This document shows positions 31,147 through 35,330 of a DNA stretch of 35,330 nt, in pieces (the first letter of the stretch is position 1; every line of letters begins with the position of its first letter). Origin of the DNA: Oligoflexia bacterium (GTDB lineage: Bacteria > Bdellovibrionota > UBA1018); NCBI GenBank assembly GCA_903935335.1, contig CAIZRG010000022.1, positions 1 through 35,330 of the forward strand. Reading direction: 5' to 3'. The notes under the pieces were generated by a model, which saw only the letters and a program-made list of their open reading frames with translations, was not told the DNA's origin and made no database searches. The translations under genes and the position numbers were made by a program.

Positions 31147-32313
31147 ATGATCAATTCCACCCAGCTGCAAATGCAAGATTTATCAAAAATGAGTTTTCCT
31201 CAAACCTGGGAGGTTTTAGAGGAGGGGATTCAGAAAGAAGTAGCTCCTGGATTTGTGGTTGGAGTTTGGTGGGTTCAATCTCCTCTAGATTTTTGGGCAG
31301 GCTGTCTCGGACAGAGAAGAAAGATCCCCTCTCCTCTTCCCATAACAGTGGATACAGTTTTTGATTTTGCGTCAGTTACAAAAGTCTTTGCGACGGCATC
31401 TTTAGCAGCAACTCTTGTGGAGCGAGGTTGGCTTGACTGGGAGACTCCTTTGAGCAGTCTTTTTGGAGATTATCCTTACTCTCGAATTCAAATCAGTCAT
31501 TTGCTGTCTCATACTGCAGGGTTGGTTGCATGGCATCCATTTTGGGAAAAGCTACGAGAAAGATTTTTACCAGCACTTTTAGAAAAGATTTCTGTTGATC
31601 AACGTCAAAGAGCCATGCAGGAACTTGTTTTTGAAGTGACTCCCCAGTTTTTACCAGGTAAGCAAATGATTTATTCAGATCTTTCTTTTTTGCTCTTAGG
31701 TTTTGCGCTAGAAAAGGTAACAGCTATGCCTTTAGATCAGGCAGTTAAGAAATTTGTCTGGGAACCCATGGGAATTCAGGAAGCTTTTTATCGTCGGTTG
31801 AGTTCTCCTAGAAAACCTTTAGATTTTGTTGCTGCTACGGAGGATTGTCCTTGGAGGGGAGGGGTCCTTCAGGGGGAGGTTCATGATGATAATTGTTGGT
31901 CGATGGGAGGATATGGCGGTCATGCTGGGGCATTTGGCACTGTGAGAGACTTGATGCATTTTTCACGAAGCTTAATGGTGGGAAGATTTTTATCCCCAAA
32001 GGTACTGAAAAAATTCTGGACTCGAGTTTCTAATCCTTTGGGTTGTACTCGAACTTTGGGTTGGGATATGTCTTCTGGCGAGAATTCTGCAATGGGGGGG
32101 GCTTTTGCACCTCATTCAGTAGGGCATTTGGGATTTGTGGGGACATCGCTTTGGATCGATCCAGAGGTAGGAGTGGCAGTTTCACTTTTATCCAACCGAG
32201 TTCATCCTTCTCGCGATAATATCAAAATCAAGGCTTTTAGACCTTTGTTTCATCGGGCAATCCGAGTAGATTTAGAAAATTCTTTTAGGATAAAATCTTT
32301 TTATGGACATTAA
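31147..32313 (+). CDS. serine beta-lactamase-like hydrolase
   Basis: A class C beta-lactamase/penicillin-binding-fold hydrolase, 388 aa, without a clear signal peptide and so possibly cytoplasmic. The SxxK motif is FASVTK (Ser76, Lys79). The second motif is YSD (Tyr176), a usual variant in carboxypeptidase and esterase members. HLLSHTAGL and HLGFVGTSLWIDPEVG are typical of the family. Substrate is unknown. It overlaps mpl by 11 bases, so a role in handling muropeptides or recycled cell-wall peptides is a reasonable inference, and antibiotic resistance is not implied. Confidence 0.88.
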   Translation: MINSTQLQMQDLSKMSFPQTWEVLEEGIQKEVAPGFVVGVWWVQSPLDFWAGCLGQRRKIPSPLPITVDTVFDFASVTKVFATASLAATLVERGWLDWETPLSSLFGDYPYSRIQISHLLSHTAGLVAWHPFWEKLRERFLPALLEKISVDQRQRAMQELVFEVTPQFLPGKQMIYSDLSFLLLGFALEKVTAMPLDQAVKKFVWEPMGIQEAFYRRLSSPRKPLDFVAATEDCPWRGGVLQGEVHDDNCWSMGGYGGHAGAFGTVRDLMHFSRSLMVGRFLSPKVLKKFWTRVSNPLGCTRTLGWDMSSGENSAMGGAFAPHSVGHLGFVGTSLWIDPEVGVAVSLLSNRVHPSRDNIKIKAFRPLFHRAIRVDLENSFRIKSFYGH

Positions 32314-33757
32314 ACCCTCTTTATTCAATTTGAAATCATTAAAAAAAGTCCACATCATTGGAGTGGGCGGTACTTTAATGGGGGCTTTTGCAGCTTTTCT
32401 GAGACGAGAAGGAGTGGAAGTGACTGGAAGTGATCAAAATATTTATCCACCCATGAGTGATGTTTTAAAAAATTCAGGCGTGGATATTTTTAACGGGTAT
32501 CATCCTGAGAATTTAATTTCTCAGGCTCAAAGACCTGACCTGGTTGTGATTGGCAATGTGATTCGTGCAGACAATGAAGAGGCCAAAGCTGCTATTGGGA
32601 GAGGATATCGTTATTCGTCTTTACCTGAAGCGATGGAGCAGCTTTTACTCAAAGAGACTAGAAACCTCGTCATTGCTGGAACGCATGGTAAGACAACAAC
32701 TTCCAGTCTGCTGGCTTATGTGCTCGTGTGTTGTGGTCAAAATCCAAGTTACTTTATTGGGGGAGTGTCGCAGGATTTACCCTTGAGTTTTCATGTGAAC
32801 AGCTCTCAGGTTCACAACTCACGGTACTTCGTTTTAGAGGGAGATGAGTATGATACTGCTTTTTGGGATAAGGTTCCTAAATTTAATCATTATTTGCCTG
32901 ATGAAGTGATTCTTACTTCGATTGAGTATGATCATGCTGATATTTACCCTGATTTTCAGTCTGTTCTCAAAGCTTTTGAGGGATTAGTTACTCGTATTCG
33001 TCCACAGGGTAAGATGATTGCTTGCTTTGATTATCCTGTGATTCAAGAATTAGTTAAAAATGCTAAAATTTCAGTTTATTCTTACGGAAGTTCTGATTCC
33101 AATGCTCGGTTTACTCCGGGACGTATGAGTTTTGAAACAGGGCTCACTCAATTTGAAGTCCTCGATCGACAAAAAAAAGTCGATGAAGTGACCCTCTCAT
33201 TGCCAGGTCATCACAATGTTCTGAATGCCTTAGCAGTATGGATCCAATGCCAAGAGCTAGGGCTGGATGCTCAGTCGGTACGATCAGCTCTTAAGTCTTT
33301 TCAAGGAGTGAAAAGGCGTCAGGAAGTCCGAGGAGAAGTTCAAGGGGTACTCGTCATCGATGATTTTGCTCATCATCCAACAGCCGTGAGAGAAACTCTG
33401 AAAGCTCTTCGGTATCGGTACCCCCAGAGGAGACTGATTGCAGTTTTTGAGCCTCGAAGTGCAACCTCTCGAAGAAAAGTGTTTCAAAAGCAGTATTCGG
33501 AAGCCTTTCAAGAGGCTGATCAGGTTTATGTTGCTCAGCCTTATGATCAGAGTCGGATCCTTGAGGAAGAAAAGTTTTCAACAGAAGAACTCATTGATGA
33601 TTTAAAAAAAGCTGGGAAAGAAAGTTTTCTCATTTCTTCAGCAGAAGAAGGGGTTGCTCTTATTTCAAAACAGCTCCGATCCGGTGATCTGGTTGCAGTT
33701 TTATCTAATGGCAGTTTTGATGGATTTATTACAAAGCTTTTAGATCATTTGAAATAA
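32303..33757 (+). CDS. mpl: UDP-N-acetylmuramate:tripeptide ligase Mpl
   Basis: Mpl joins recycled murein tripeptide to UDP-MurNAc in the cytoplasm, saving stem-peptide synthesis. The 484-aa product follows the Mur ligase plan. The N-terminal Rossmann part (VHIIGVGGTLMGAFAAFLRR, VTGSDQNIYPPMS) shows the Mpl-type GTLMG. The central ATPase has GTHGKTTT (126-133), FVLEGDEYDTAF and SIEYDHADIYPDF. The C-terminal part has VLVIDDFAHHPTAVRETL. The GTLMG and GDEYDTAFWDK text separates Mpl from MurC. It overlaps the upstream hydrolase and closes the murein group. Confidence 0.95.
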   Translation: MDIKPSLFNLKSLKKVHIIGVGGTLMGAFAAFLRREGVEVTGSDQNIYPPMSDVLKNSGVDIFNGYHPENLISQAQRPDLVVIGNVIRADNEEAKAAIGRGYRYSSLPEAMEQLLLKETRNLVIAGTHGKTTTSSLLAYVLVCCGQNPSYFIGGVSQDLPLSFHVNSSQVHNSRYFVLEGDEYDTAFWDKVPKFNHYLPDEVILTSIEYDHADIYPDFQSVLKAFEGLVTRIRPQGKMIACFDYPVIQELVKNAKISVYSYGSSDSNARFTPGRMSFETGLTQFEVLDRQKKVDEVTLSLPGHHNVLNALAVWIQCQELGLDAQSVRSALKSFQGVKRRQEVRGEVQGVLVIDDFAHHPTAVRETLKALRYRYPQRRLIAVFEPRSATSRRKVFQKQYSEAFQEADQVYVAQPYDQSRILEEEKFSTEELIDDLKKAGKESFLISSAEEGVALISKQLRSGDLVAVLSNGSFDGFITKLLDHLK

Positions 33758-33900
33758 GAGATTGTGCTTCTTAGCTTGTTGAGCCTCACCTCAGCAGGGG
33801 TATGCATTACAATCAGAAAAAATAGACAATAAGAAATCGGCTAAACTCTATAAAAAAACTAGATCAATCTTTTGAATTGATAAGTGTAGTTCAGAGATTA

Positions 33901-33965
33901 TTTTCTACAAATTGAGATTGAATTCAAAAAAATAAGGTGTACAAAAATCTTAAATAAGAGGATTT
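33901..33965 (+). repeat. leader repeat, copy 1
   Basis: The sequence before the fibre gene (TTTTCTA, then TTGAGATTGAA, an A-run, TAAG and GGAT) recurs at about 35166-35228 with similar order and spacing. It may be a shared promoter/leader of related genes. Confidence 0.5.
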
Positions 33966-35012
33966 ATGTTTTTTCATGACCGTCAGTTCTTGTTCTTAAG
34001 TGGATTTATTTTATTGATATCTCAGTTTGTGTATGCAGCTCCTTTTGGTGTGCATGCGAGTGTACTGCATGTTGAAAGTGAGGCGCGGACTGCTAAATCC
34101 AAAGCCCTTGAAGCGATACAAGAAAATGCAAAGCAGGATGAGCAGTTAGGCGAGCATGGGGAGAAGCTCGAGGAGCATACTGCTACACTGAAGGCTCATG
34201 ATGGGACTTTGGAGGAGCATGCTATTACCTTGGGAAATCATGCTGCTACGCTGACAAATCACGGGGAAAAGCTAGATTCGATAAATACTCGAATTGGAAG
34301 TCTGGAAAACACAGTGGCTGAGCTCAGAGAGGAAATCCAAAAAATCAAAAATATTAAGAAACTCCCTCCGACTATTCAAACATTTACGGCGGGTAAAGGT
34401 ACTTACGTGCTGCCTTTGGACCCTACTCCTCTTTATATTCGGGTGAGGATGGTGGGTGGAGGAGGAGGGGGTGGGGGATCGGGTACCGTTAATCGTGAGG
34501 GTGGTACCGGTAGTCATGGCAATGATTCAGTTTTTGGGTCTTCGTTATTAATCGCAGGTAAAGGCTATGGCGCTCCCTCAATGAGGTGGGGTGGTCCACC
34601 TGGGGATGGTGGCAATGCTACTGCCCTTGGGTCGGCGGCTATCGGCACATTTTTTTCGGGTGGAATGGGTGCACCAGGTACCTCCCCTGGTAGTTCATCC
34701 GCTACAGGAGGTCAAGGCGGTTCAACCGCATTAGGGGGTGGCGGTTCAGGTGGTATTCCTGGTGCACAAGGAAAAGCTGGAATTGCTAATACAGGCACCG
34801 GAGGTGGTGGTGCAGGTATGTACCCCTCAGTTGGTTGTGGGGGCAATGGGGGTGGAGCGGGTGGGTATATTGATGCTTTAATACACAGTCCTAAAAACTC
34901 TTACCCTTACGTAGTAGGTTCAGGGGGTGCTGGAGGGAGTGCTGGGGCTGATGGGTTTGCTGGTGGCGCTGGGGGATCTGGCTACATCGAAGTGACAGAG
35001 TATTACCAATAA
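33966..35012 (+). CDS. exported fibre protein with His-heptad coiled coil and phage-fibre-like glycine-rich tip
   Basis: A 348-aa secreted fibre-like protein. Signal peptide about 1-24 (ending FVYA). Residues 40-128 form a heptad coiled coil: Leu at each a position and His at each d position for six heptads (61-102, as in LEEHTATLKAHDGTLEEHA), then ordinary heptads to 127. After a short linker, residues 138-345 hold a beta-strand segment (YIRVRMVGG) and long glycine-rich text that ends GGSGYIEVTEYY. This is the pattern of the glycine-rich tip domain of phage tail fibres, where Gly-rich loops carry receptor specificity. It is probably a trimeric surface adhesin. No phage genes surround it. AAGAGGA lies six bases before the ATG. 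Confidence 0.82.
   Translation: MFFHDRQFLFLSGFILLISQFVYAAPFGVHASVLHVESEARTAKSKALEAIQENAKQDEQLGEHGEKLEEHTATLKAHDGTLEEHAITLGNHAATLTNHGEKLDSINTRIGSLENTVAELREEIQKIKNIKKLPPTIQTFTAGKGTYVLPLDPTPLYIRVRMVGGGGGGGGSGTVNREGGTGSHGNDSVFGSSLLIAGKGYGAPSMRWGGPPGDGGNATALGSAAIGTFFSGGMGAPGTSPGSSSATGGQGGSTALGGGGSGGIPGAQGKAGIANTGTGGGGAGMYPSVGCGGNGGGAGGYIDALIHSPKNSYPYVVGSGGAGGSAGADGFAGGAGGSGYIEVTEYYQ
34146..34271 (+). repeat. six successive Leu/His heptad repeats (protein level)
   Basis: Codons 61-102 of the fibre gene encode six 7-residue units of form LxxHxxx (His 64, 71, 78, 85, 92, 99). At DNA level units are only partly alike, so this is a conserved protein pattern rather than recent DNA duplication. Confidence 0.85.
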
Positions 35013-35047
35013 GTGTGCTAAAAATTGCTTTTCAATTTTAATCTTTC

Positions 35048-35091
35048 ACCACAGCTCAGTTCAGAATGGCTGAGTTGTGGTTTTCTCTTTT
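35048..35091 (+). terminator. intrinsic terminator after the fibre gene
   Basis: ACCACAGCTCAG (35048-35059) pairs with CTGAGTTGTGGT (35070-35081), 12 bp with one G-U, around a 10-base loop, followed by TTTCTCTTTT. Confidence 0.85.
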
Positions 35092-35165
35092 CTTGTGATT
35101 GTAGGGCCTTTGTTCTTGTTCTTAAAATTCGGAATGGTGATTGAGTTCTTCGTTTAAGAATCATT

Positions 35166-35228
35166 TTTTCTATTTGTTGAGATTGAACCAAAAAAATTAA
35201 GTTGAAAAAAATTTTAAAAAGGATATTA
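35166..35228 (+). repeat. leader repeat, copy 2
   Basis: Counterpart of 33901-33965. Shared blocks are TTTTCTA, TTGAGATTGAA, a run of A, TAAG and GGAT. The base triplet at the position of the ATG is ACG here, and the frame from it soon stops, so the gene it serves probably starts further right. Confidence 0.5.
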
Positions 35229-35283
35229 CGAGAAAAACGAAAAAAGCTTGAATTCTTTTGTGTTTTCAAGATTTGGAGGGTCT

Positions 35284-35330
35284 GTGTATTATTTTCAGAA
35301 CCTGCTTGCTGCTTTCATTTTCAAGGCTCA
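35284..35330 (+). CDS. possible start of a further exported or membrane protein (partial)
   Basis: A GTG at 35284 follows GGAGGG by 3 bases. It opens a frame reading MYYFQNLLAAFIFKA, hydrophobic like the start of a signal peptide, and runs off the window. Nothing more can be said of the product. Confidence 0.35.
   Translation, partial: MYYFQNLLAAFIFKA

Noticed and set aside
33758..33830. Possible terminator after mpl
   Set aside because: Only short scattered complementarity (GATTGT/ACAATC, far apart) and no T-run; not called.
1..35330. CRISPR arrays, tRNA or rRNA genes, insertion sequences, integrases
   Set aside because: I looked for regular direct repeats with spacers, cloverleaf-like segments and transposase or integrase motifs and saw none. 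The only tandem arrays are the coding LRR and heptad repeats.

Overview
The window looks like chromosome of a moderately AT-rich Gram-negative bacterium. An LPS heptosyltransferase, a beta-barrel protein ending in Phe, a six-domain ribosomal protein S1, Mpl and a YkuD L,D-transpeptidase all point to an outer membrane and a peptidoglycan sacculus. Housekeeping genes (folA, rpsA, sppA, rsmB, an Rsm22-type methyltransferase, ssb, mpl) alternate with many Sec-exported proteins of unknown type. A phage-fibre-like surface protein and an F-box/LRR protein hint at an organism that contacts other cells. A Bdellovibrionota or deltaproteobacterial relative is my best guess, but no marker here proves it.

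Layout. 1-2793: a large GT-B-like/GT-A fusion whose signal peptide lies in another frame, followed by a deleted second copy of folA. 2922-5718: intact folA, then a minus-strand pair (Tim44-like protein, FecR-domain beta-barrel protein). 5746-9444: overlapping divergent promoters, astB without other ast genes, a single-domain response regulator and an APC amino-acid permease. 9541-14801: exported F-box-like/LRR protein, LMW protein-tyrosine-phosphatase homologue, a DUF3108-type protein split at an A9 run, a WaaF-like heptosyltransferase and a GT4 glycosyltransferase. 14854-19215: structured rpsA leader, rpsA, terminator, sppA and rsmB. 19216-19611: a gene-free stretch with a well-formed sigma-54 promoter, an upstream inverted repeat and a terminator hairpin, read here as a candidate sigma-54-dependent small RNA. 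19612-21945: Rsm22-like methyltransferase (minus), a small CxxC membrane protein, ssb and its terminator.

22203-29163 is the most unusual block: five tightly coupled genes. Four encode large exported proteins I cannot assign to families. The fourth ends in a C-terminal motif reminiscent of polymorphic toxins, and the fifth is a small leaderless acidic protein overlapping it by ATGA, as expected for an immunity protein. The third-to-last exported members include one with a ClyA-like layout (long helices around a central hydrophobic segment). My reading is a multi-component secreted toxin system with a cognate immunity protein; this is inference.

29425-33757: a polyprenol-phosphate mannosyltransferase-like GT2, then an envelope group (L,D-transpeptidase, serine beta-lactamase-like hydrolase, mpl) linked to murein remodelling and recycling. 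33966-35012: an exported fibre protein with six successive Leu/His heptads and a glycine-rich phage-tail-fibre-like tip. Its leader sequence recurs at the right edge of the window, where another gene seems to begin.
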